DNA of 64,000 nt from Acorus gramineus (taxonomy: Eukaryota; Streptophyta; Magnoliopsida; Acorales; Acoraceae), in the NCBI GenBank assembly GCA_030737835.1, contig CM060848.1, positions 11,536,878 through 11,600,877 on the forward strand, written 5' to 3'. A program made the translations under genes and the position numbers. Every line of letters starts with the position of its first letter. Positions within the stretch are counted from its first letter, which is position 1. The notes beneath the pieces were generated by a model. The model had not been told where the DNA came from and did no database searches. It saw nothing but the letters and a program-made list of their open reading frames with translations. Of the stretch, positions 10,469 to 21,850 are shown in pieces.

Positions 10469-10660
10469 ACAACAGTTCAGGGTTTAGCGGTGTTATCGAT
10501 AGGTCCTGGATTCTAGTCTTGGCGCTGACTTACCCACATGTTTGTTGGCGATTATTAGAAAGAATTTTTCGTGGGATCGCGATAAACAGGTGAAGATAAT
10601 CTTCCTAGCTCGATTGTAAGGTCAGCCATGGGGTCCCTCCGATATTAAAAAAAAAAAGAA
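10469..10660 (+). mobile_element. SINE-like element, family copy 1
   Basis: Shares its whole length with the sequence at 46275-46450 (blocks GATAGGTC, CTTACCC, GTGGGA, CAGGTG, then a 3' A-run preceded by an AT tail). It ends in an 11-base A-run at 10649-10659. Size and 3' A-tail suit a SINE. The pol III B-box is degenerate and no TSD was resolved. Confidence 0.5.
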
Positions 10661-10669
10661 GCTACAAGA

Positions 10670-12190
10670 CTGACTACAGCAAAGCTTTTAGAATACACAC
10701 TTTGATGACTTCGCTACACATTGCAAAAATGTATTGTGAAATAATGGACCATAATATAATAGTGGTGGACTTTCAGAGTTGCAGTCCTAGAGATTTTCCG
10801 AAAGGGCAAGAGGAAGCATCACACCAAGTTTAGATACCCAAATTTGACATTTCTACTGTTGTCTTATCTTTACACAATCATAAAGCTCAAGATATTCAAG
10901 AATTGCCTATCTTAATGAAGCATGTGAGCTCATACACTGTACACTTGCATGAATTTAGGCATAATCCAATCCCCGTCCCCATCAATACTGAAACTTATAA
11001 ATATCATGCAATCATTAGATGATGCGGTTTTTTTTTTTTTTTTTTTTGGTAAAATCTCACGTCAGAGCTTATATTTTAAAAGACATAAAAAATGTAGTAC
11101 ATATATAATCAGTTTACTATACAAAGTTAGCATGTCGGACACATCCATGTAAAGAACCAAATACTGTACAAAAGGTAGGAAAGTGATCCAAATGTACATG
11201 ACTTTAGTTGCATATGACTGTCGGGCAGCACAGAAATGATCCTCTGACTTATATTGCATCTCTCGAAGCTATTCTTTTGCTGCACCTGATGCGGACATTC
11301 ATTAATTGCCTTAGTTGTCTAGCATGTGTGTGTGTGTGTATGAAGGACGTTGTGTCTCATCTCATATCGATGACGTGTCCCTTCACGGCACTCCCCGTCT
11401 CCTGTATCTCCCGTATCTATGACTGATCTCTCTCCGGTGGCACCCTCCCATATTAGTTTTAGATGTTCAGATATTGTGATTTTTTTTTGGATTAATTAGA
11501 AAGATATTTTTTTCTTTTTTAATGTGTTAAAAATGTAAATATTTTATTTTTTTGGTAACTAAGACAATGATACGTTTAATGTGCAATCTTGTCAATAACC
11601 TTCAACCGTTTTAATTTTTTTTTTAAATTATATATTCATCTAATAAAATTCATATTGTTATATATGAAAAGTGAAATATATACTACACTTGAATAATATA
11701 GAGTCTCCTGATCCACCGGTAGTGGAGCGTATAGGTGGTTGGGGGCCGCGCGTCTTCGAATAGACGAGGTAGCATAACTGAGTGTATCAATAATTTTTTT
11801 TTCTTGATTAAGCTTTAAAGCCCACTCAAGACGCGCGAGTCCACCTGAAAAGTGGGCTTAAAGAGCCCTGAACGGTCTTGGTTATTTTCAAAGGGAAAAT
11901 GTTACAGTCAGTCCATTTTATAATGCAAAACGTAGACCATGCATTTTTTTCATTTTTTTAAGAATCATATAGATCATCTAATAAGGTGTGTGTGTGTGTA
12001 TAACGATGAATTGAATAATATCATTTATAAAAAAACGTAAAAAAATTTCAATAAGGTATATTTCTCGATACAGTGAGTGAAGTGGCTAACTGTATTTTAC
12101 TGTAAGAAGTAATATCATGAGATAATTATAGATGCTAAAAACTAAGCTAAACTAATCCTCAACCACTATTTACAAAATGCTTGGCAGGCT
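10670..12190. other. Unassigned AT-rich sequence
   Basis: No gene is visible. A compact GC-richer block at 11700-11800 (CACCGGTAGTGG and a TTCGAATAGAC B-box-like string) may be an old SINE, without TSD support. Confidence 0.35.
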
Positions 12191-13060
12191 CTGATGAAAT
12201 CTTGGGATTGCAAAGACAACATGTTTCTTCAACATTTTTTTTTAATGAAAATTAGTAGTAACTTGTGTGTTGGACGACGATTTGTACTTCCTCGATCGAA
12301 AGGGGCAGATTCGGACGAGATTGAATCCAATGAAACAAAAATCAAAATCTTTGATTTAGAGACTACGGAACGGGTAATCTGATTGGCTCGAGCTTTTACT
12401 CTCACACCGGTGTGGTGTCGGCTTAAGGTACTCTGAGGTTCAAGACTAATTAGGTTGAACAAGGTGTTCAATCAAGAATTCAAGAGTTTGAATGAGTTCT
12501 CACTTCTCACGCATATCTTTCGGAGGGGGGGGGGTACCCCTTTATTTATATGCTTTATATTGACATGGAGGAATTTTCTACGTGGACCAATAGTTTATTG
12601 GCATGTATGTTCATCTCTTCTCTTTTGATTGAATCAACCGGTGACCAGGCTCCAACTGTCATGTCTTCTTGAACATGCGTCATCGCGCCTTTTTTGCTGG
12701 ATACACTCGATCTTCGGATGTTAAGTCCTCGAACCTCGGACATATGTGGACCTCGAGAGGTTGGACACCTTTCCTCGGAGGCACGTAGTTCTTGGAGGCT
12801 AGGTTCGAGGTGCTCTCGGAGTCCTTAGGTGAATGCTATCCAGTTTTTGTGTGACTCTTCCTGAATCTCTGACTTCTTTGAGTATGCATATTCCCTATTC
12901 AACTGAAGTGGATTTTATCCTCTAGCTATAACTTTTATCAACTGTTGAGATCTCAATAAAATTCATTATTGTCGTTCATGGATTTAAGCAATCTTTCTGG
13001 ACCACATAAAATTATTTTTCTTGTGTGATTGTTCAATGTTTTTCATCTTTCTTAAGGTCC
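12190..13060. other. Possible old LTR-like remnant
   Basis: Moderately GC-rich noncoding sequence with repeated CTCGGA/CTCGAG words (12700-12830) and TATA-like strings. No paired LTR, primer-binding site or coding domain was found, so identity is open. Confidence 0.25.
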
Positions 13061-13259
13061 GTTTGGCTCGGAAATGGGGGCATCCGCGGTGTTTCATCAT
13101 TGGGGGGAGGGGGGGTAGGAGGGGCAGACTGGCAGTGGGTGAAGTAGTGTTTCAAGGAGTTAGCTGAAGCAAGGAAAAATGGGGGAAATGCAAATATGAT
13201 AGAACGTTTTTGGTTCACCGTTGCCACCGCCACCTATATTGATATCAATCCCTCAAATG

Positions 13260-13468
13260 CGGAAAATTTTCATATCCATACGTACTGATGAGATTGTTAT
13301 TAGTACGTGTATAGATGGACAACACGTGTTCATTAAAGAGTAAAAAATATTTCATTAATTAAAAATCATTGATAGAAATCATTTTAATGCATTTTAATAG
13401 ACATGTGTGGCTCGTCTAGACATGTATTGATGCAAATCTTATCAGTACGTACTGATATGAAAATTTTC
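13260..13468. mobile_element. Mutator-type MITE (209 bp) with 9-bp TSD
   Basis: The ends GGAAAATTTTCATATCC and, on the complementary strand, GGGAAAATTTTCATATCAG form TIRs that extend into ACGTACTGAT. CCTCAAATG flanks both sides (13251-13259 and 13469-13477). The 9-bp duplication points to the Mutator superfamily. Confidence 0.85.
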
Positions 13469-13479
13469 CCTCAAATGAA

Positions 13480-15140
13480 ACTCCTTATCGCGCATTAAAA
13501 TGGTTATATATGAATTATAATTTAATTAATTTAATTCTTTTTGAATTTACATACATGTTTGTAGGGGGTTATTTGAACTTCAAAAAAATACAGGGGGTAA
13601 TGGATATAGACCTGTATGTAGGGGGATATGGATTTTTCTCTTTATTCTAATGAATTAACAGCACATCCAACTCCTTAAGAATTTAATTTTAATGTAAATC
13701 ATTATCTGATTGGATTTTAAATTGGAGCTAAAATTCTACCCAAAAATTTTATAAAATTTTTTTAAGATATAACATTTAGAAATTTTCAGTTTACAGTTTA
13801 GAAATCAAAATGATCAAAACTACATAAATATTTTGATGCCCATATATGTACTTGAAATATTTATTACAACATATTTATTAATCTATAAATTTTTTCTTTT
13901 TAGTGCAATTACAGTGAGGGATACTAAATGCTCCATCAGTGTTGCACATGAATTAGTTTGTTAAAATATAATTATTGAGCATTAGTCGGGATGAATGGTA
14001 TGATTTGACTATTAAATTAAAGACTGAAAAACATTTATTTAGTTAAGTGACAGAGTTTTATTTTATGATATGAAATTAAAAATGTTACATTTAAATTTTG
14101 TAAAGAATAAGACAGTCTATGTGCAATAGTATTATAAAATTGAATATCAAAAATAGATTTGATTATCATTAAAGTTGGAACATCATCATCCTACAAATTT
14201 TTAAACCGTATTTAAAAAATAAGTTTTTTTTGCTAAAGTTGACATTGACACATCATTTCAAGAGAAGGTCTGAAAACTTGTCTTGTGTTTGATTTAACAT
14301 CTTTTACAATACCCAATACATTATAGGCGTTTAGGAAGAAAAAAAAAGAAAGAATTTGAATGAGAAACCATTGCAAAGAATTACAAAAGTACATTTAACT
14401 CTTATGGCTTTTTGTGGAGGGGCATAGATCACATGTTCTCCAAACTTAAACACTACCTATGAATATGAAGTTCATTGACTCTTAGATAAAACCAACCATA
14501 TTAAGAAAGCAAGGTGGTTCATAGTTAAAAAAATTGCTATGATTGGTGGAGGAAAGACTATTCAATTTGCTTGAATAAAAAAGAAATTGGTGGGATTAAA
14601 AGCTCATAAATTTCAATGGTGGTAGACCACTAACAAATAGTGGAGGGACCTCAATTAATATGTACAAGGATATATTGAAAAATCCAAATAACAAAAATTT
14701 GTCACGCGTTACTCCTTTCATTTCCTGCAAAAGAATACAGGCAAAAGAGTACAGTTGTAAATCAGCGTTTAACGAAAATACAAAACAGAATACTGCTAAC
14801 ATGCACAAATTTTAGTTTGTATGAGACATTTAGAATGCATGCTCTTATCCTTTAATTGTCACTATTTTAAAAAAGGTACCACACCAATAGGAGGGCCGAG
14901 GGGGCAAATTTTTTTTTAATCGGACATTTCATCCAAGTAAAATCACATATAATGGAAATTTTTTACAATAGACTGAAGATAATAAGGAAGGTGAATAAAA
15001 GGAATTCAAATAAAATTTATCATACAAACTACACCAATACATATTTTTTAGTTGTTTTAACTCATGACTATACCATATAACAAATAATTCATGATATCAA
15101 TATCATGCGTATGACGGTCAAGAGAGTGATGAACATAGCA
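13480..15140. other. Unassigned AT-rich intergenic sequence
   Basis: No supported gene, repeat boundary or RNA is seen in this stretch. Confidence 0.4.
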
Positions 15141-15159
15141 TCAAAATATCAAGAATATG

Positions 15160-15897
15160 TTCGGCCTGCGCCCAGCGCAGTGGTCAAGGACACCCCCATT
15201 TCCTGGGGATGCTTTGGGTTCGACTCCTCATGATTAGAGGTGTAAAACGGGCCGTGCCGTGTCGGCCCGGCCCGCTAAACAACCGGGCTAACGGGCCGGC
15301 CCGGCCTGGCCCGTTTCATGTAACCGTGCCGTGCCGGCACGGCACGGTCCGCAGGGGGTCGGCCCAGCACGGCCCCCCGTGCCAGCCCGGCGGGCCCCGT
15401 GCCGTGCCAACGGGCCGGCCCGGCCCGTTGGCCCGCCAACGGCTAGTCCAACTAACCGTTGGCCCCCCAACGGCTAGTAAACTGGCCGTTCACGGGCCAA
15501 CGGGCCGTGCCAACGGGCCGGGCCGGCCCGTTGGCCCGTGCCAACGGTGGGGCCCACGGCACAAACCGTGCCGCGGGCCTAGCGGGCCGTGCCGTTCCGG
15601 CACGCGGGCCGGGGGTCAGGCCAGCCCGCGTCGCCACCCAAACGGGCCGGCCCACGGCACGGCCAGTGCCGTGCCGTGCCGTGCCGGCACGGGCCCTTAA
15701 CGGGCCGTGCCACGGGCCGGGCCGGGCCGGGCCGGCCCGCCCGTTTGACACCTCTACTCATGATGGAAGGAGGTAAAAAAGGCAAGGAAAACCAGCCATG
15801 TAGGCTGTGTGTTTGTGGACCCTACCCACTAGTTCATCTGAGCCTTTAGCCCAGGTCTAGTGTCGCTCTATCCTGGCCTTGTACACAAAAAAAAAAA
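15160..15897 (+). mobile_element. SINE split by a hAT insertion
   Basis: Begins TTCGGCCTGCGCCCAGCGCA and has a pol III B-box GGTTCGACTCC (15218-15228). It ends in a 12-base A-run. ATCAAGAATATG flanks it at 15148-15159 and 15898-15909, a retrotransposition TSD. Removing the 522-bp insert and its 8-bp duplication leaves about 208 bp, a normal SINE length. It appears related to the element at 19.93 kb. Confidence 0.88.
15235..15756. mobile_element. GC-rich non-autonomous hAT element inserted in a SINE
   Basis: TIRs are TAGAGGTGTAAAACGGGCCG and, from the other end, TAGAGGTGTCAAACGGGCGG. CTCATGAT flanks both sides (15227-15234 and 15757-15764), an 8-bp hAT-type duplication. The interior is an irregular mosaic of GGGCC, GGCACGG, CCGTGCC and CCAACGG words and is far richer in GC than its surroundings. 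Long open frames on both strands here are by-products of the low stop-codon frequency and are not genes. Confidence 0.9.
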
Positions 15898-16441
15898 ATC
15901 AAGAATATGATGCAATCCTTCATTAACTGAATCAATAAGTTAGCAAGTATCGAAGAGCCTTAGTGCACAAGTGTTTGTTTTAGCAAGTATTCAAGTTTTT
16001 GTTTCAGCTTCAACCTGCTCTGATTTGCGTGATAGGATGTATCATTTTAGAGTGATGTTACACCCAGATCTATTTCCAGCTGCAATTCTAGTATTATATG
16101 CGTCAATAAAAAATTAACAGAGTATGTGCTCATGTTAACAGGGTATATGTTTCGAAATTTTTTTTAAAATTTTCTATAAATGCGTCCATGGAATTCGTTG
16201 GAGTATATGCTTCATTTTTTATAAATGTATGTATCTCATTAGATAAAGTATACTATTTTTTTAAAATTTAGAATACATGTAGACTAGAATTGGGGCTATA
16301 AATGGGACTGTACATAACATTATCCATCATTTTAATTATGACCCATATTGATCACCACACCCAAAATTACATAAATCACTTTAATGAGTTTCCCTACATT
16401 TCATAAGTAACATACTGGATGTTTAATATTTAGTATGGAAC

Positions 16442-16771
16442 TTTGTTGTTGATTTCGGCTTGGGGACGCTCCCTTTCGGGCGCGCGAGATGTTCACCTGG
16501 TGTACTGCTTGTTGATCCAGGCTAGTTTTGCAGTGGTGTAAGGTGTCGGCGGTGCTCGCACTTGGTTTATTCTAATCTTGTGTGAGTCCTTTTAATCACA
16601 GGTTTTTTTGTTGTATTTCTTTTTAGTGAGAAAGGATTGTTCTCCACAACTTGTGGGAGCTCCCCTTTTTCCCCTCTTATCTCTCTTCTCCCCCTTATTG
16701 CTTTGAGGCAAGTTTTCAGAATATTGTAATCTCTTGAATAAAAGTTATATAATCTATCGTTTCTTCAAACA
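16442..16771 (+). mobile_element. Short non-LTR retroelement insertion (LINE 3' end)
   Basis: The flanks AATATTTAGTATGGAAC (16425-16441) and AATATATAGTATGGAAC (16772-16788) form a 17-bp TSD with one mismatch. The insert ends TTGTAATCTCTTGAATAAAAG, a tail style of plant LINEs, and lacks coding capacity. This is consistent with strong 5' truncation. Confidence 0.7.
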
Positions 16772-16799
16772 AATATATAGTATGGAACCGACATAAAAT

Positions 16800-18090
16800 T
16801 TATGACATATCTGAACACGAAAATATTGAGCTTGTCATGTGTTCCTCCTTTTTGTCTTTCTTCTCTTTTTTTTTATTTTGAAGAATTCTTGTTTTCTCTT
16901 TTGCACTGAATATTATATCATCTTATTAATATAATATGGGTGATGATATCCCGCCTTTGCTCAAAAAAGAAATTCAAAATGTTGTTGAAACTTTTGTGAA
17001 TATAAATTTGAGTTTTTGTTGAAACTGTATTCGTTTTACTAAGCCGTCTCTTGATAACTTGACTGAGAAAATGCATCTTCTCATGTTCATATGATAGAAT
17101 TTCACAAGTAAAAATGAAACAACAATATAGTTACAAGTTGGTATTTGATGAAAATTAAAATATTTCTACCATAAATTTTGGTTTTTACGAATCATTCATA
17201 ATGCATCCTTCAATCCTATAGCTGTGATTACTTCCAAAAAGATATAAGACCAATAGAGGGATTAGGGAAAATTGTTGTCATATTTTTTAGCTTCACCATG
17301 ATCTAAGCCAATGGATCATAGACATTTGTTTCCAATCCTGAAGGTATGATTTCCATTTTTGATAATATTTAATTCATTATCGGGCTTCATTTTCTTGCAT
17401 ACATCCATCAACTTATCCAGTGGACAGTGAACATCTTTACCATCAGGGACAAGTGGGGGGCTTTATGCCCCTCCTTAGATTTATTTATTTATTTATTTTA
17501 TGTTAAACAAACAAGAATAGTTGAGAATATGAGTTTAATATGGATATATTTATTGAATTATAACAAAAAAATTCTTGAAAACATTAATTTACTTTTTATT
17601 TTGTTTAGATCTCTCAAATTTTTAGTATATCACAACGCTTTTAAGTAATGATTATATTTTTCTAACTTCTTTCATCTTTTTTATAGCGTACTCTGTGAAA
17701 TACTTTTTACACACGATTATACACTTTGTATATATTGTTCACTCGTACAATATTATTCGTTCCCTGTATTTTATTGTATCAACTCTTTATTATGCATCTT
17801 ATATATAGTATTAAGAGTCAGTTTATAACTTTGGTTGAGAATGAAAATTCATCTTTCTCAATAATCCAGTTCAGCTAGATTATGTGGAGTAAAAAATTTT
17901 AATTGAGATATCCAGCAATAAACACGTGAAAATTAATTTTATATCATATATCTACCAGAAATCTAGGTTAGTACGAAAAATAATTAAGGATACATTATTT
18001 ACATTTGAATGCGTTATATTTAACATCACTAATTCCAAAAATAAAATAAAATAAAATAAAATAAGAGGATAGCTGTAAGGAATGAAGAAA
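16800..18090. other. Unassigned sequence with a possible second LINE tail
   Basis: Around 16840-16965, TTAATATAATATGGGTGATG leading to CTTTGCTCAAAAAAG resembles another LINE 3' end. The rest is AT-rich without recognisable features. Confidence 0.3.
18039..18064 (+). repeat. (AAAAT)n microsatellite
   Basis: Five consecutive AAAAT units. Confidence 0.9.
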
Positions 18091-18118
18091 ATTGTGATTA
18101 ACATCCAAACAACAACAA

Positions 18119-18368
18119 CAACAATGTCACGCGAGCCTTTGCTCGATTGGTAAGGGGGGAAGTTCGAGCCTTGCAGTTAGCAAGGAGAAAAAGTGGATGA
18201 ACATTCCTGTTGGGCTTGGTGTTTCATGGGCAGTGGGCCAGTATAACAGTCCAGTTGGGCTTGGTTTCATGTGCAGTATCTCAGTATGTTGTAAGGCCTC
18301 CTATGGACCTGTCGTTGTTGTATGTTGCAAAGACTTATAGCTCCTCCGGAATTTTAATACCAAAAAAA
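18119..18368 (+). mobile_element. tRNA-derived SINE with 19-bp TSD
   Basis: AACATCCAAACAACAACAA occurs at 18100-18118 and again at 18369-18387. The body carries an A-box-like GCTCGATTGGTAAGG (18141-18155) and a B-box-like AGTTCGAGCC (18161-18170), spaced close together. It ends in an A-run. Confidence 0.85.
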
Positions 18369-18560
18369 AACATCCAAACAACAACAATTGATTTTTTATA
18401 AAGAAAAAAATCAAAGATCAAAATTTTATAATTCACAAAATAACAAATCCTAAATAGTATGTTGTTGTCATTGAGTTTACTTTCTTAAGAGAGGAACTCA
18501 TTAAGACAAAAAAAAGTTTTCTATTTGTATCTTTCATTTGATATAGAAACTACATACATA

Positions 18561-19456
18561 TAGGCATCGGCAATGGGCCGAGTTGGCCCATGAAAACAAG
18601 GCCCAAGCCAGCCTTGTGCTTAAGCCCACTTCCCAGGGGAGGGACAACACTGAATAAAAAAAATTAGGACTAGGCCCTATCCCCAAGCCCGTGTCTCTGC
18701 AAGGCCTTCCTACCGTTAAAATTGAAAGTGGGGGCAGGTGGCCCCCACTCCCTGCCGCTCATTGACCATATAAAAAAAAACTTCCACCTGAGTAAGGGTC
18801 CTATTTGACCCGAGGCCCGAAAGCCCGGTCCGGCCCAACACGGCAGGCAGGGCTCAGATATGACTTTGGGGCCCAGACCTGGCCCACAGGCCAACTCAAA
18901 CTGGCCCCGTTCAGGCTGGTTAGCAGGCATGTCCATGGGCCCGGTCCATAGGCTCGTGGGGTCAATACAATGAATGAGTCACATGTAATTTTATGTAATT
19001 TTTATTTAAATTGTGGTTGACATAGCAAATTATTGACATTTATGTAGGTGTCAACATAATTAAATACATGTAGTGATTGAGTTTTTCAAGTAATTAATTC
19101 ATTTTATATTTTATTTTTAAAAATTCAATAGATGTAAATATTTTTTCTCAATATTATACTATTAATTTTGTGTTATTTTAACATTTATATAGAAACAAAC
19201 AACTTAAAATTAAAAAAAAATCAAAAGAAATAACGTGTTTAAAATTTGGACCATAGGCCCGTCCCGTGGGCACGAAGTTGGCCCGACAGGCCCATTTAGG
19301 GCCGACCCTGTGGACAGAGCCTGGGCCCGTTTATTTGGTCACGGGCCAGCCTGGTCTGGGTCCGTTGACCAGCCAGATCGACGGGGCTTGGGCCCAGAAC
19401 CGCGCCTAGGCCCTGTTTCAATGGGTCAGGCCACGCCGGCATGTTGTCGATGCCTA
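18561..19456. mobile_element. hAT-like element or composite with GGGCC-rich ends
   Basis: Left end TAGGCATCGGCAATGGGCCG and, from 19456 on the opposite strand, TAGGCATCGACAACATGCCG agree at 16 of 20 positions. GC-rich GGGCC/GGCCC blocks occupy both ends with an AT-rich core (18960-19230). The 8-bp flanks do not match (CATACATA, CACGTGGG), and similar GC-rich sequence continues to about 19620. It may be two overlapping elements or one with a lost TSD. Confidence 0.55.
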
Positions 19457-19924
19457 CACGTGGGACACCCACGAGCCCGTGTGCGGGCCTATAGACCTTC
19501 CCAAATGGATCCAATTTAGACAAGCCCGCTGGTCGGGCTCAGGTCTCAAAGTAAGGCTTGAGCCCGGCCCTTCTTTTGAATAGGCGGGGCATGCCAGACC
19601 CATTAATGGGCCCGGGCCTAATTTAGGTCCTACTAATTCAGGCAGATCGAGTTTACGGACTTCAAACCAAATGATAAACCTTAAATACATAAAACACATT
19701 GAAAAGTTCTCTGACCACTTAATACACAAGCACTTGTGAAAAGGGACTGGTCGACCTCAAAGTTATGCACTGAGGATTGACCAAAAAAAATCCGTACATT
19801 CCAATATCAGTGAGAAGCATTTTATTTATGGCACAAATCCACTACTCAATATCAAATTCATGATGCTTCGGAGAGTAAAGAGCACATTAAAAATTACATC
19901 AAATTTGTCTATAGTAATCACGTA

Positions 19925-20140
19925 CTGCTTTGGTGCAGTGGATGGACACCCCACATCCCCTCCCAAGAGTGTAGGATAGAATCCGATCCCCAGTGAAAAA
20001 AATGGTTATGAGCTATGGGCCCATGTTGTTGCTGTCTGTGTGTGAGATATGAGTCCAGCACTCAGTTCTTGTAATAGCCATACAAAGGTTTGTAGCTTGT
20101 AGTCGCCTTATGGGACGCCTCTATACAAAAAAAAATAAAA
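19925..20140 (+). mobile_element. SINE-like element
   Basis: Starts near TGCTTTGGTGCAGTGGATGG, has a B-box-like AATCCGATCCCC and ends with A-rich sequence. The 5' portion parallels that of the SINE at 15160 (GCAGTGG..GGACACCCC). No clear TSD was found. Confidence 0.55.
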
Positions 20141-21850
20141 ATAAATATGTCCATGGTAACAAGATTATTAAGCTGAAGGTAGATTTCTGTAAAAAAAAAT
20201 ATAAAAATATGAGTTTTTTAAAAGATGTGAAGAGACAGTTTCTTGTAAAATTAATTTTAAACCTAGCTTTTATATAAAATCAGTCTTACAAACGTGTAGC
20301 CAAACGTAGCCTTAAAAGCAAAAAAAAAAAAAAAAAAAATTGTACTCCTCTTCAACATTGACATTAGGTATTCAAATAAACGAATTCATCTTATCTAGAA
20401 CATTTATATCATATGCATCAAGCACACACGAAACATTTATATCTAGAACAATAGTGTGTGTGTGTATGTATAATCATGTATTATATTTGCAATTGACCAG
20501 AAAAATAACTTGAAATATTTGTAATGGATAAAATCATAACAAAATGGTATAAAACCTTACAAAAATATAAATTATGGTCAAATTCCCAAAACAATGAAAG
20601 TAAAAACGTTGGCTAACAACAAACAATATAAATGACACTTAAATCCTCAAATAGTGGGTGTATAAATCACTTGAAATATGAAATATGATTTTATGGGAAA
20701 GTGAGAGACGTCACCCCAAATTGACCATAAAATAAATATGCAAGATAAGATCAAAAGGGTTGGTGGCTCTTTCAACCGTTTTCATCAAGCACATCAAGCG
20801 CGTGGACTTGTCTGCCCATTCTCCATTTATGGTGGAGACCATTGCAACCTTACATTATCACCTATTATAAAGCAGTTGAGAAGGAGGTGAAAAAGACACT
20901 GAAGATGTTAGGTATCATCGAAACTGAGTAACATAAAATCGATTTTCGATCCGGTAATCTCTAGCCTCACGGCACTTCATCACCAACTTCATTGCGGGCG
21001 ATATGTCGGCATCTGCAGCAGCGTCTGACTTCTTCACAATCTTTCACCCTACCACCACCGCGTTTCGAGACGCGGTATATCTTAGAAAAATAAAATAATT
21101 AGGTTGGGGGATCTCATAAGAAATGCAAGATAGCCCACAAATTTGGAAAAAAAATAATCTTATTTAATAATGTGGGCCATGAAAAATGCATGATTATGAC
21201 AATTAATCAACAACAAAACACTCTACTAAGAATTATTAAAAAAAAAACTCATAAGCTAACACACTACGTTTGGCTTCTGCTGCTCCACCAACCTCATCCA
21301 ATAAAATAAAATCAAATCAAATCAAATTCCTCGTTTATGGTGTACGATTCATTGAACCTGTTTAAACTTTCATCCCGACTGAATTCCAATCTGATTTTTT
21401 TGTTAAAACATGTTATTATAAAAAAATTAATCAACCCATGTGTTGAACTGATAGTTTGTTTTATTAATAATGATTTTTAGGTCTCAGTTGGTAGACCTTA
21501 TCTCAAGTCCCATGAGGTGGCAAGATTGAATTACTCATTTTACCCTTCCTATTTAAATGGAGAAGTTTTTTCCATAACCGATTCCTTAAATCTCGAGGTG
21601 GTTATGATTTAAGATATTCTCTCTCTTTTTAAAGTAATTAATTCAATTGAATACCAAACAAATAAGATTTATATTTTTTTATTCAGATTGATATGTGAAA
21701 AAAATATCGAATTCAGTTTTGGTGGGGATTGGAGGAGAAGATTATAATTACTCTAGTAATTTTTTTTTATTTACGATCTGATTGTGGTGCAAATAATGAC
21801 GATCCATTCAGGTTAAGCTTTTCAATCTAAATAAAACATATTGTTCTGAT
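20140..21850. other. Unassigned intergenic sequence
   Basis: AT-rich with an 18-19 base A-run near 20320. A GC-richer stretch at 20930-21070 might be an old gene fragment, but no protein family is recognised. The block at 21475-21640 looks weakly SINE-like, without boundaries. Confidence 0.3.

Noticed and set aside
15218-15228. GGTTCGACTCC as part of a tRNA gene.
   Set aside because: No cloverleaf can be formed; flanking TSD and A-tail show it is a SINE B-box.
15209-15849. Several long GC-rich open frames on both strands.
   Set aside because: They lie inside a low-complexity hAT element delimited by TIRs and an 8-bp TSD; stop codons are simply rare in GGGCC-type sequence.
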